Assembly: GCA_028279985.1 (NCBI GenBank)
Contig: JANQMR010000001.1
Coordinates: forward strand, 1 to 64,000
From: Woeseiaceae bacterium
GTDB lineage: Bacteria; Pseudomonadota; Gammaproteobacteria; Steroidobacterales; Woeseiaceae
Length of the DNA: 64,000 nucleotides
Direction of reading: 5' to 3'
Positions 34,947 to 43,658 of the stretch are shown in pieces (within the stretch, counting starts at the first letter, position 1; the number at the start of each line of letters is the position of its first letter). The position numbers were made by a program, and so were the translations under genes. The notes under the pieces are model-generated. The model had not been told where the DNA came from, searched no databases, and saw only the letters and a program-made list of their open reading frames with translations.

Positions 34947-37239
34947 ACGAGACCGGGGATGTGAGGCGTTTCGCCGTCATCTCCGCCGTTGCGCCATCGT
35001 GGATCTCTTGAGGATCTCTTGAGGATCTCGTGCGGATCTTGTCGAGCAACGGTGTCCAGTCGCCGGTCTGCTCGGCAACTTCGACATTGCGCCTGAGCGC
35101 TTCGATGCGCCGCTCGAGTTCCTCACGCATCGCCTCGTAAGAAGGCTCGCCGCGCAGCGGCGCGATCATCGGATCATTGTCGATCGTCCACAGGTTTTGT
35201 GTGCGATAGCCGGCGAATCCGTCGTCGATCGCTTCCCGCAGCGCGAGCAAGGCCGCGGTTTTCCGGCCCAACAGCGTCAGCACGCGCACGTCCTCCACGC
35301 CATGGCCGAAGATGCCGGACCGCGGGAGCCGCGTGATCACGGGCAGGGCGCTTTCGAGCAGTTCGGTTGCCGTTCCTTCCTCTCCCCGTTGCTGCTCGAT
35401 GTAACCGAGCATGACGACAGCCTGCACGTTGGCGTAATCGACGACCAGCCGGGTGTCGGCCGCGAGCGCCGGGTTGCTTGCCAACAGGTAGGCTCGCGCG
35501 GATTCATAGTCGCCGAGTTGGATCGCCGTGGTGACGAGTATCGGATAGGCAAAAGGATGCGGGATTTCGCTGTGCTCGATCTCGGATTCCAGCAGTTCGC
35601 GCGCCTCCGCGAACTCCCCGAGTAATACATGCACGTAACTCGCGCCGATCGCCAGCATCGGGTGATCTTCGGGAAACGACTCGGCGAATGCGAGGATCCT
35701 GTCGGTCTGCCCGAATCTCTGGTAGATCTTGAGCATCGGCCCGAAGTGCAGCGGGTCGTCGTTCAAGGGCTTCGAATAACGTGTCCAGGCGACCGATTCG
35801 TCGAGGCGGCCCAGTCCTTCGAGATGATTGGCGAGGTTCAGGTAAACCGCCGGCCAGTCCGGAAACAGCTCGGTCGCCCGCAACAGAATCGATATCGTTT
35901 TGTCGTTGTCGCCGCTGCGGGCATGCAAGTCGGCGAGGTTGAGGTAAGGAATCCGGGCCAATGGATCGATTTCCAGCGCCTGTTCGAGAAGCCGTACGGT
36001 GTCGTCGTAGGCGCCCTCGTATTCCCGTAGCGACGCGAACCAGACGTAGGAATTGGTGTGGTTGGCGCTCAGCTCGATCGCGCGTTCGAACGAGGCTGCC
36101 GCTAGCCGGTTCCCGTCGCCGAGTCGTGTATCTTTCCAATGCTGCAGCTCGATGAGTCCTGCAACGGCATGTGCCTCGGCGAGTTGGGGATCGAGCTCCA
36201 TCGCCTTTGCCGCTGCCGCTTCGGCGAGCCGGAAGGCTTCGTCGGGCGCGATCGCGCTGTGGTTGATATGCAGGATCATCAGGGTTTCGGCAAGCCCCGC
36301 GTAGGCTTGCGCGTAGTCCGGGTCGATCTCGATTGCCTGTTCGAACTGCCGCCTGGCATCCCGCAAGGTGTCGAAACGGCGCTCCCACAGGTTTTTGCGC
36401 CCGGCGACGAACATCCGGTAGGCATTCATGCTCGTCGTCGGCACGGCGGCAAGCCGCTGCTCTTCTTCGGCCGTCAGTTGCGCCCGCAGGTTTTTCGCGA
36501 TCTCCGCAGATACCTGGCTTTGTATCGTGAAGACATTTGCGAGCGTCAGATCCTCATCGTAGGTATGGGCCCAGATCTGTTCGTCGGTCGGCGCGTCGAC
36601 GAGTTGGATCGTGATCCGCACCTGGTCGCCGACGCGCTGCACGGCCCCGGCGACCACCGCCGCGACACCCAGCTCTGCGGCGATCTGGCGAACGTCCTTG
36701 GTCGTATCGCGGTACTTCATGACCGACGTGCGTGAGATGACGCGCAACGATTCGAGGTCGGCGAGCCGGGTCAGAAGATCGTCGTGGATGCCGTCGGTAA
36801 AAAAGACGTTGTCCGGGTCGGAGCTGCGGCTCTGGAACGGCAGGACGGCGATCGACGAGCGGTCCGCGCCTTGCGGCGCTTCGATGGCCTGATTGCGAAT
36901 GCCGGATACGTTGAACGAAATCGAGACGGCCAGGGCGATTCCCAGCAGCGTGATGATGGCGACGTTGAAGCTCTGCTTCGGCGGCCTCTCGACGCTGCGA
37001 TCGACTTCGCTCTCCCGTTTGACCCCTTCCGGCGTGATCTCGAAGATCCAGGCGAAAATCACCGCCAGGACAAACCCCGTCGCGACGACGACGACGTAGA
37101 CGCGAAAGTACCAGTCCGGCGCGCCGAAAGTCGGCAACAGCACGGATCCGGCCTCGATGACGATCCAGGCGACCAGCGCGTAGGCGGCCGCGACCCGTAG
37201 TACGTTGCGCCGCCTGAGTTCGGAAATAAGCGATGCCAT
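34933..37239 (-). CDS. Membrane-anchored TolB/FlgO-like TPR protein
   Basis: 768 residues: N-terminal RRNVLRVAAAYALVAWIVIE and two more TM segments (to about residue 115), a FlgO/TolB-like domain beginning SIAVLPFQSRSSDPDNVFF with ADLESLRVISRTSVMKY and the VGDQVRITIQLVDAPTDEQIW strand pair, then about ten tetratricopeptide repeats (from residue 270). The same architecture follows adenylate cyclase or winged-helix domains in other proteins but stands alone here. The stop overlaps the antiporter 3' end by 14 bp, tail to tail, and the C-terminal codons contain four 11-bp tandem repeats (35001-35044). Role unknown. Confidence 0.85.
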   Translation of the reverse strand: MASLISELRRRNVLRVAAAYALVAWIVIEAGSVLLPTFGAPDWYFRVYVVVVATGFVLAVIFAWIFEITPEGVKRESEVDRSVERPPKQSFNVAIITLLGIALAVSISFNVSGIRNQAIEAPQGADRSSIAVLPFQSRSSDPDNVFFTDGIHDDLLTRLADLESLRVISRTSVMKYRDTTKDVRQIAAELGVAAVVAGAVQRVGDQVRITIQLVDAPTDEQIWAHTYDEDLTLANVFTIQSQVSAEIAKNLRAQLTAEEEQRLAAVPTTSMNAYRMFVAGRKNLWERRFDTLRDARRQFEQAIEIDPDYAQAYAGLAETLMILHINHSAIAPDEAFRLAEAAAAKAMELDPQLAEAHAVAGLIELQHWKDTRLGDGNRLAAASFERAIELSANHTNSYVWFASLREYEGAYDDTVRLLEQALEIDPLARIPYLNLADLHARSGDNDKTISILLRATELFPDWPAVYLNLANHLEGLGRLDESVAWTRYSKPLNDDPLHFGPMLKIYQRFGQTDRILAFAESFPEDHPMLAIGASYVHVLLGEFAEARELLESEIEHSEIPHPFAYPILVTTAIQLGDYESARAYLLASNPALAADTRLVVDYANVQAVVMLGYIEQQRGEEGTATELLESALPVITRLPRSGIFGHGVEDVRVLTLLGRKTAALLALREAIDDGFAGYRTQNLWTIDNDPMIAPLRGEPSYEAMREELERRIEALRRNVEVAEQTGDWTPLLDKIRTRSSRDPQEIHDGATAEMTAKRLTSPVSSTRR
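35001..35044. repeat. Four 11-bp tandem repeats in the TPR-protein 3' end
   Basis: GGATCTCTTGA twice exactly, then GGATCTCGTGC and GGATCTTGTCG. It encodes part of the C-terminal tail beyond the last TPR, so copy-number change would shift the frame of only about 30 non-domain residues. Confidence 0.8.
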
Positions 37240-37255
37240 GGGTCGATTATCGTCT

Positions 37256-37303
37256 ATTACCGCCCCTAATACCGCCCCTATTACCGCCCTTATTACCGCT
37301 TAC
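37256..37303. repeat. Four 12-bp tandem repeats between the djlA and TPR genes
   Basis: ATTACCGCCCCT, AATACCGCCCCT, ATTACCGCCCTT and a degenerate fourth copy lie directly upstream of the TPR-protein start. They are followed by two copies of a GCCGACTRTC 10-mer (37305-37324) and two of TTCGAGCAAG. They fill most of the 125-bp gap. Confidence 0.8.
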
Positions 37304-37364
37304 TGCCGACTGTCGCCGACTATCTTCGATTTTCGAGCAAGCGGATCTTCGAGCAAGGTGAGAC

Positions 37365-38138
37365 TCACGTGAACCGTCGCGCGTTCTTGATCAGGTCGTA
37401 CGCCGTGTTGATCTCCCGCGAGCGCTCCTCCGCAACCGGACGCATGCTCTCCGGCAGTCCCCTGGCTGCCAGTTTGTCGGGGTGGTTCTCGCTGATCAGC
37501 TTGCGATACGCGCGTTTGATCTCGGCGGGCGTCGCCTCGGGCGATACGCCCAGGGCGACGTAGGCGTCCTCGAGACGTTGCGCCTCGCTTCCCGCTCGTC
37601 CGGCTGCCGGACCGCTTGTCCCGGCACGCAGCAGGGCTTCCAGTTGCGCGACGTCGTGCTCGCTCAAGCCCAGTCCCCGCGCGATGCGGACCAGCATCCG
37701 ATGTTCGGCCGGGTCCACCGCGCCGTCCGCCGCCACGGCCATGCATTGCAACTGCAGGAACAGGCGCAACAGCGGGCCACGCCCGCGGCTGAGCCGGGCG
37801 AAGCGGTCTACGGCGCCGTCCAGGTCGAAATCCGCTTGCTTGCCGCGGTTGAACGCAGCCTTGGCCTGCTCGCGCTGCGCATCCCCGAGCCCGAGCATCG
37901 TGAATATCCGTTCCACGGCATCGATCTCGTCGCGGGTGACGACACGGTCGGCCTTGCACAGCGCACCCATGACGGCAAAGGTCGAGTCGATGAGCTGCGA
38001 CTGAACGACACGTAATCCACCCAGGATGCCGTGGCGCAAGATCCACGTTGCCGCGTAACCCAGTCCCGCCCCGACGAGCAGCCCGACAAAGCCGCCGAAA
38101 ACGAGGCCCAGCACACCGCCAATGACAATCAACACCAT
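37365..38138 (-). CDS. djlA: DjlA-like co-chaperone (TerB + J domain)
   Basis: 257 residues: an N-terminal glycine-rich membrane helix (GGVLGLVFGGFVGLLVGAGL) that anchors it in the inner membrane, a TerB-like helical domain (FAVMGALCKADRVVTRDEID; CMAVAADGAVDPAEHRML), and a C-terminal J domain with HPDK in YRKLISENHPDKLAARG. It stimulates DnaK ATPase in characterised relatives. The length agrees with E. coli DjlA (271). Confidence 0.9.
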   Translation of the reverse strand: MVLIVIGGVLGLVFGGFVGLLVGAGLGYAATWILRHGILGGLRVVQSQLIDSTFAVMGALCKADRVVTRDEIDAVERIFTMLGLGDAQREQAKAAFNRGKQADFDLDGAVDRFARLSRGRGPLLRLFLQLQCMAVAADGAVDPAEHRMLVRIARGLGLSEHDVAQLEALLRAGTSGPAAGRAGSEAQRLEDAYVALGVSPEATPAEIKRAYRKLISENHPDKLAARGLPESMRPVAEERSREINTAYDLIKNARRFT

Positions 38139-38250
38139 ACTGCGAAGTCTACCAGTGCCCGCGCCAATGGTTTCACCCGACCCTTAACGGGAATGAGGGA
38201 CAGGCACTGGTGGCGTAGGGTGGGACAGGGATGACCTGTGCAGAGGCGCG

Positions 38251-39054
38251 CTAGTCGCGGGCGATTCGGCCGCGCAGGTCGCTCAACCGGGACTTGACCG
38301 TCGCCGCGTGATCGCTGCCCATCCGGAGCAGCAGTTTCTGGCCGCTGGACAGGGCTTTAAGCTCGGGATCGGCGAACTCGTAGAGGACGTGCGGCCTGAC
38401 CAGCCGTATCGGTTCTTCCGGTACCGGCGTTTCGAGGAGATGATCGATGACCGTGACGACGCGGTCGTTGAAGTAGGCGTCGGGATAACCCAGGCGTTCG
38501 TAGGATTCCTGAAACAGCGGATAGAAGCGGCGGTAGGTATCCACCAGCGCTTCGATGTCGGCCGACGCCAACTGTCGTACCAAGGGATCGTAGCGGCGGT
38601 AATTGTCGGCGCTCAGATACCAGGCGCCGTCGCTGCCGCTTGCCTCGGCGTGGAAGGTTTCCGCGAGACGTCCCGCCGGCCGGATTTTTTCGGCGACATG
38701 ATCGCGCGGCAGGTTGTCGACGGTCGCGACGAACTTGTCGATCAGCGCTTCCTCGACGAACAGTTCCCCGACGCCGGCGCCGAAAACGGCGCCCAGCGCC
38801 AGCAGAAAGTAGGCGTCGCTGTCATCCAGCGGCGGCAATGCGACCAACTCGCCGTCTTCCGGCGGCTCGGGTGGGACAATCGGATGCACGGGGCCGGTCG
38901 CAACCGGCGACTCGATTACCGGCGCGGATACCGCCGGGGGCGACTCGGGTTCGGCAGGCTGCGGGAGCAGGTGGTCGCGAAAGTACCAGCCCGCAAGCGC
39001 CGTGCCCACGATCAGCGTGATGATCAGTAACAGTCTGACGTCCGGGTCGTCCAC
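38251..39054 (-). CDS. DUF3014 domain protein, membrane-anchored
   Basis: 267 residues: N-terminal TM (LLLIITLIVGTALAGWYFRD), a Pro/Glu-rich periplasmic linker (about 30-75), then the DUF3014 domain with LPPLDDSDAYFLLAL, VATVDNLPRDH, RRFYPLFQESYERLGYP, FNDRVVTVIDHLL and FADPELKALSSGQKLLLRMG. Function of the family is unknown. It lies downstream of djlA on the same strand but separated by 112 bp containing a 9-bp inverted repeat (38151/38203). Confidence 0.85.
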   Translation of the reverse strand: MDDPDVRLLLIITLIVGTALAGWYFRDHLLPQPAEPESPPAVSAPVIESPVATGPVHPIVPPEPPEDGELVALPPLDDSDAYFLLALGAVFGAGVGELFVEEALIDKFVATVDNLPRDHVAEKIRPAGRLAETFHAEASGSDGAWYLSADNYRRYDPLVRQLASADIEALVDTYRRFYPLFQESYERLGYPDAYFNDRVVTVIDHLLETPVPEEPIRLVRPHVLYEFADPELKALSSGQKLLLRMGSDHAATVKSRLSDLRGRIARD

Positions 39055-39363
39055 GAGGACAACTCTACATCATTCCGGACGCCGGTCAGCAATACCGGTC
39101 TGACGATTTTCCCGGCAAACGGGAGATCCGAACCGCCCGCCGGCGGCAAAGTTGCCGGGCCACGGCGGGACGTCTTCGCCGTAGTTCAGGGTCGAACCGT
39201 CCTCGGACTGTTCGAAGTCGCCCAGGAGAAGCCCGCCGAACAGGAACGGCTGCACGCCGGCCAGCGCGGAACGCGATACCAGGTTGGTCGTGCCGCCGAT
39301 CGTATTACTCGTTTTGTTGCCTGCAGAGGGCGGTGTGGTTATGGTTGAGTTCGGGGGACGCCT

Positions 39364-39750
39364 TTGAGGGACCGCGGGGGGACCTCAGTATGTGGGGGGT
39401 CCTTAATTTTGAAAGTTTCCCTGGCTGTGGCTTCTTGGATGGTTCTTTCCTTGCTGTGGGGAGCCGTTTGGGTTTTGCTGGGTCCGGGTATCGCGATGCT
39501 GATAGTAGCGCTCATTGTGGGCGCAGTCGGTTCGCTTTCGAGCCTCATGCAGTGGGCCGGTAAACGCAAGCTGAGTGCGGTGTCTTCCGGCCTGTTGACC
39601 TCGGTCTTTAGTGCGGCCGTTGTCTGGTTGCTGTTTTCGAGTACTTCCTTCACCGGCATGGAAGTCGTTTACCTCGCATTTTTCGTGTCTGTTCCCGGCT
39701 TCGGGATCAGCCTGCTCGTCGATCGTTTCTCTTTGCTTGAAATGCCGTAA
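39364..39750 (+). CDS. Small hypothetical membrane protein
   Basis: Up to 128 residues with four hydrophobic segments (VSLAVASWMVLSLLWGAVWVL, GIAMLIVALIVGAVGSL, LTSVFSAAVVWLLF, VVYLAFFVSVPGFGISLLV). TTG 39364 is the longest start; TTG 39409 would begin right before the first helix. GC is somewhat lower than in the neighbours. Not recognised; likely an inner-membrane protein. Confidence 0.5.
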   Translation: MRDRGGTSVCGGSLILKVSLAVASWMVLSLLWGAVWVLLGPGIAMLIVALIVGAVGSLSSLMQWAGKRKLSAVSSGLLTSVFSAAVVWLLFSSTSFTGMEVVYLAFFVSVPGFGISLLVDRFSLLEMP

Positions 39751-39890
39751 GCCGGTCCTCGAGGCCGAGGATCCGGTGTGCCTTGCCGACGGCGGCTAGC
39801 TGCGCCGCGTTATCGCCGGATCAACCTCGCCGGCCGAAACCCGTGAGAAATCGAAGTCGGATGCCTGATACGAGCAGGACACGTCGGCCA

Positions 39891-41210
39891 TTACAGCATG
39901 GCCAGATAGTCCGGAAACTTGTCCACGGCGAGCACGACGGAAACCACCAGGCACAGGACCAGGAGACCGTTTCGCCAGAGACTGGCGGTGTGTTCGCCCA
40001 TTACGGCCTGTCGATTGAGCAGGTAGATCATGGCAATGATCACCATCGGAATGACGAAAACGTTGACGCCCATCAGCAATACCACCTTCAGCAGCGCCGG
40101 GAAATCCCAGAATGGCGCCATGGCGGCTGCCGCAATCGTGACAACGATCAGGAGCTGCCGAAACAGGCGGTTGTCCGGAGCATACGTCCACGGTTTGTTG
40201 AACATGTCCAACGACAGGTAGATGATCACTTGTACGCAAATGACCAGCGTCGTCATTGCGGCGATGAACAGGCCGAACGTGAATATCGGTGGGCCGATGA
40301 AGCTCAAGGACTCGGGGAACGCGAGCGTCAGTACCTGTCCGGCGGCATGCACGGTTTCGATCTCCGCGTGATTCGGCAGCGGATAGAGCGCAAAGCCGCC
40401 CGCGATCAGGATGAACATTGCGTAAGCCCCGAATATGACGCCGAGGTTTATCACGGTTTTACGCAGGTCCCGCCGTAGCCTCGGCGGTCCGGTGCTCGCG
40501 TCGGAGCTCAGATACGGGGTTGCGAGCAGTGCGCCCGGGGCGATGGCGGCGCCGACGATGGCGATGATGGAGCTGGTACTGAGCCTGACGGTGCCGCTTT
40601 CGGGGGCGGGCAGGTCTTCAGGGATGCCCGGTACGAAGCCGGCCAGTATGGCGCCGGCTTCACCGAAGCTCCGCAGCGCGATCGCCAGGAAGCAAAAGAA
40701 CATCGCGACCATCATCGCCGTCATGGCCTTTTCCATGCGGCTGTAGCCCTGCGACAAGACCAGCCACAATACGAGGCCCGCCAGCGCCAGCGATGTGACG
40801 ACTTCGAAAAAAGAGTACTGGTCGACCTGCGCCGCAGTCGCCCCCGGCATGGGCGGGTGCAGGCCGAACAGGGAGAGGAAGGCCGAGGCCATGACGGAAA
40901 ACTGGCCCATGGCGATCAGCAGGTGAATGGGGACGTTGATCAACAGTAACAGCCATGCGACGGACGGGTGTATGTGGCTTCTTACGATGCTCAACATGCC
41001 GCTGCCGCGGTTCACACTGCCGATTCGCGATGACGAATCGACGGCCACGACGAACAGCGGCAGCATGAACAGCACGACCCAGAGCAGGTCGTAGCGGAAC
41101 CAGGCGCCGGCCAGGATCAGCGAGGCCACGGCGCCGGCGCCCATCGTCCCTGCGGCGATGACGGCGGCCGGGCCGACCAGGCCGTTGAACAGCTTGACTA
41201 TTGCATTCAT
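39891..41210 (-). CDS. Divergent Nramp-like transporter
   Basis: 439 residues and about 11 TM helices from ATG 41210. The opening NGLVGPAAVIAAGTMGAGAV and FRYDLLWVVLFMLP resemble the Nramp TM1-TM2 region. However, the metal-binding DPGN of TM1 is replaced by GAGA, and the TM6 MPH motif by APG (GAAIAPGALLATP). It is therefore unlikely to be a classical Mn/Fe symporter; related NRMT-like proteins move other cations or organic substrates. It lies divergent from the VOC/RidA genes. The superfamily call is moderate and substrate unknown. Confidence 0.72.
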   Translation of the reverse strand: MNAIVKLFNGLVGPAAVIAAGTMGAGAVASLILAGAWFRYDLLWVVLFMLPLFVVAVDSSSRIGSVNRGSGMLSIVRSHIHPSVAWLLLLINVPIHLLIAMGQFSVMASAFLSLFGLHPPMPGATAAQVDQYSFFEVVTSLALAGLVLWLVLSQGYSRMEKAMTAMMVAMFFCFLAIALRSFGEAGAILAGFVPGIPEDLPAPESGTVRLSTSSIIAIVGAAIAPGALLATPYLSSDASTGPPRLRRDLRKTVINLGVIFGAYAMFILIAGGFALYPLPNHAEIETVHAAGQVLTLAFPESLSFIGPPIFTFGLFIAAMTTLVICVQVIIYLSLDMFNKPWTYAPDNRLFRQLLIVVTIAAAAMAPFWDFPALLKVVLLMGVNVFVIPMVIIAMIYLLNRQAVMGEHTASLWRNGLLVLCLVVSVVLAVDKFPDYLAML

Positions 41211-41401
41211 CCCCAAACGGCCTGCCTGTTCTTGTTGGTGCCGGGCGCCGGTGCGGCGCGGCGCTAGTCTACAATGCCGCTGGCGGCGTATGTCCGGGAT
41301 TGCGTTTAAAGCAACGGATTGGCGCATTCTCCGTCATGCCACCGGGAACCCGTCTCTGTAATCTTTGAGTCGGGACCCGCTCGCGATTTAGGATATACGT
41401 A

Positions 41402-41899
41402 ATGAATACACTGTCATTCAAACGAATCGATCATGTTTCGCTCACCGTGTCCGACGTTGAGCCCGCCATCGATTTCTACACCCGCGTCTTCGGCGCGACG
41501 CTGGCTTACCGCATGGGACCGTTCGACGCCGCCGAGATCCCGCCCATGGAGGACGGTCGCGACTGGACCGACGCCCACATCAACGTGCCCGGCGCCCGCC
41601 TGGAGATTGCGATGCTGACGATGCCGGACGGCCTCGGCATGGAGCTGTTCCGCTACGAAAAGCCGGCCGATGCCGCCGGGAGCCCGCCGCGGAACTGCGA
41701 TGTGGGGAGCCGTCACCTGTGCATCGAGGTCGAGGCGCTGGACAGCGCCGTCGAATTCCTGGCGCAAAACGGCTGCACGCCGATGGCCGGCTCGATCGAC
41801 ATGCTGGACGGGCCCTGCCCGCCGAGCCGCTCATGGTACGTGCTCGACCCGTTCGGCAACCAGCTCGAGCTGGTCGAATACCATCAAGCCGCCACGTGA
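41402..41899 (+). CDS. VOC (glyoxalase/dioxygenase fold) metalloprotein
   Basis: 165 residues with paired beta-alpha-beta-beta-beta modules: RIDHVSLTVSDVEPAIDFYT with first metal His, MELFRYEKP with Glu, GSRHLCIEVEALDSAVEFLA with second His, and NQLELVEYH with final Glu. All four usual metal ligands appear present. First gene of a + strand run leading to RidA and the amino-acid dehydrogenase, 34 bp before RidA. Could be a lyase, isomerase or dioxygenase acting on a pathway intermediate. Confidence 0.8.
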   Translation: MNTLSFKRIDHVSLTVSDVEPAIDFYTRVFGATLAYRMGPFDAAEIPPMEDGRDWTDAHINVPGARLEIAMLTMPDGLGMELFRYEKPADAAGSPPRNCDVGSRHLCIEVEALDSAVEFLAQNGCTPMAGSIDMLDGPCPPSRSWYVLDPFGNQLELVEYHQAAT

Positions 41900-41933
41900 C
41901 GACGACAACATTAAGAGAACCGGAGGACCGAAC

Positions 41934-42338
41934 ATGACACGTGAAGCGATTAACCCCGATACGCTGTACGGCAGTCTGCAGTACGGTTTTTCTCATGCCG
42001 TCAACACGACAGGCCAGCGTATCGTCCATTGCGCCGGCCAGGTCGCCTGGGACAAGGACTACAATCTCGTCGGTCCGGGTGACGTCGGCGCGCAGGCGCG
42101 CCAGGCCCTCAGCAATCTCAGGGAAGTGCTGGCGGCGGCAGGCGCATCGCCCGCAGACGTCGCTCGCATGCGTACCTATGTCGTCGGTCAAAAGCCCGAG
42201 TACCTCGAACCCATCGGCGCCGCGATCGCCGAGTTCTACGGCGACGTCACGCCGGCCGCGAACACGTGGATCGGGGTACAGAGTCTGGCGCTGCCGGAGT
42301 TTCTGGTCGAGATCGAAGTGACGGCAGTGATCGGCTGA
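41934..42338 (+). CDS. RidA-family enamine/imine deaminase
   Basis: 134 residues of the YjgF/YER057c/UK114 fold: GQRIVHCAGQVAWDKDYN, QARQALSNLREVLAAAGAS, VARMRTYV, and the C-terminal VEIEVTAVI. GGAGGA at 41922-41927 is an excellent ribosome site. It precedes a D-amino-acid-oxidase-like gene; RidA proteins hydrolyse the reactive imines such enzymes release, so the pairing makes functional sense. Confidence 0.85.
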   Translation: MTREAINPDTLYGSLQYGFSHAVNTTGQRIVHCAGQVAWDKDYNLVGPGDVGAQARQALSNLREVLAAAGASPADVARMRTYVVGQKPEYLEPIGAAIAEFYGDVTPAANTWIGVQSLALPEFLVEIEVTAVIG

Positions 42339-42362
42339 CAAGTCGCGCCAAGCCAAGCGCCC

Positions 42363-43553
42363 GTGAAGGACATCGATGTCGCGATCGTAGGCGGTGGACT
42401 GATCGGTTGTGCGTCCGCGTATTACCTGGCCAAGGCCGGTGCTCGCGTAGTTTTGCTCGAACGGGGCCAGATCAACCAGGGCGCTTCCGGTCAGAATGCG
42501 GGTTCCCTGCATTTCCAACTGGAGCATCGCCTGATTCAGAACATCGAACAGGACGCCCGCGAACTGGCGTTCTATGTCGGACTGGCGAAAATTGCGATCG
42601 AACAGTGGCGCGGCATCGACGATGAGCTGGGCTTCGATACGCAATTGAGCATGGGCGGCGGGCTCATGGTCGCGGAGACGCCGGAGCAGATCGAGCTCCT
42701 CGAGCGCAAATCGCGAATCGAACAGAGCCAGGGCCTGGCCGTCGAATTGCTGGACCGGGAGGAAGCGCGGCGGAAAGCACCTTATGTATCCGAGTGCGTC
42801 CGGGCCGCTTTGTACTGCGCCAGCGAGGGGCACTGCAACCCGCGTCTGTTGACCCCGGCCTATGCCTGCAAGGCGGCGGAGCTGGGCGCGAGCATCGTAA
42901 CCGGCGCGCCGGTCAACGCGATTCGACGCGACCGGGACGGCTGGCGGGTGACGTTTCGGAACGATGCTCGAAGCGACGAAACCATACGCTCGTCCGCAAT
43001 ACTGAATGCGTCGGGCACGAACGCGCCGGCCGTGGCGGCCATGGCGAACCTCCACCTGCCTTTGTTTCCGGTGGCGTTGACGATGAACGTGACCGAAAAA
43101 GCCGCGCCCCGGGTTCCGCACCTGGTGCAGCACGTTGGCCGCAAGCTGTCGCTGAAGCAGGCCGACGACGGCAACCTGCTGATCGGCGGCGGCTGGGCGG
43201 CCGTGCTGCGACAGCGCGCCGGACGCTGGTCCGATAGCCGTTCGCCGGACCTTAAGCTGGCGTCGGTGCTAGGCAATTTGCGGGTTGCAGCCGATATCGT
43301 GCCGCTGGTGAAATCGTTGCGCCTGCTGCGTACCTGGACCGGGACGACGGCCATTACCGCCGACCAGCTTCCCGTGCTGGGCGAAATCGCCGAGGCACCC
43401 GGCTATTTCGCCGCGGCGGGCGGCTCGGGTTTCACATACGGGCCGACTTATGCCCGTTTGATTAGCGAGCAGATGCTGACCGGCAAGACCTCCTACCCGA
43501 TCGAGCCGTTCAGTCCGGTACGCTTCGGTGTTCTCAATGCCTTCGTCGGCTAG
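42363..43553 (+). CDS. FAD-dependent amino acid dehydrogenase, DAO-family subunit
   Basis: 396 residues: N-terminal FAD fold DVAIVGGGLIGCASAYYLAK, GASGQNAGSLHFQ, and the C-terminal YFAAAGGSGFTYGPTYARLI of the DadA/glycine oxidase family. With the two following genes it forms a three-subunit set (DAO + small [2Fe-2S] + FAD/BFD) known from D-hydroxyproline dehydrogenase, opine oxidases and HcnABC. The DHDPS-family gene downstream favours hydroxyproline. GTG 42363; the stop codon lies inside a long inverted repeat. Confidence 0.85.
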   Translation: MKDIDVAIVGGGLIGCASAYYLAKAGARVVLLERGQINQGASGQNAGSLHFQLEHRLIQNIEQDARELAFYVGLAKIAIEQWRGIDDELGFDTQLSMGGGLMVAETPEQIELLERKSRIEQSQGLAVELLDREEARRKAPYVSECVRAALYCASEGHCNPRLLTPAYACKAAELGASIVTGAPVNAIRRDRDGWRVTFRNDARSDETIRSSAILNASGTNAPAVAAMANLHLPLFPVALTMNVTEKAAPRVPHLVQHVGRKLSLKQADDGNLLIGGGWAAVLRQRAGRWSDSRSPDLKLASVLGNLRVAADIVPLVKSLRLLRTWTGTTAITADQLPVLGEIAEAPGYFAAAGGSGFTYGPTYARLISEQMLTGKTSYPIEPFSPVRFGVLNAFVG

Positions 43554-43646
43554 TGTCCTGTCCGGCGACTTGTGTATCGAATTCAGGTGTATCGAATTCA
43601 GGTGCAACGAACTCAGGTGCAACGAATTCACCGGACAGGACACTAG
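43550..43646. repeat. Long palindrome carrying four 15-bp tandem repeats
   Basis: Perfect 16-bp arms CTAGTGTCCTGTCCGG (43550-43565) and CCGGACAGGACACTAG (43631-43646) enclose four head-to-tail units (GTGTATCGAATTCAG twice, GTGCAACGAACTCAG, GTGCAACGAATTCA; 43572-43630). The left arm includes the DAO stop; the right arm ends 12 bp before the [2Fe-2S] gene. Related half-sites occur at 5180-5220 and 45511-45520, which suggests a dispersed, non-coding palindromic element. Confidence 0.85.
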
Positions 43647-43658
43647 GTTTCAGTAACG

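Noticed and set aside
39070..39330. Minus-strand frame reading PFLFGGLLLGDFEQSEDGST and running to a stop at 39070
   Set aside because: No start codon with a ribosome site and a stop at the upstream end; could be a remnant of an exported protein but too little to call.
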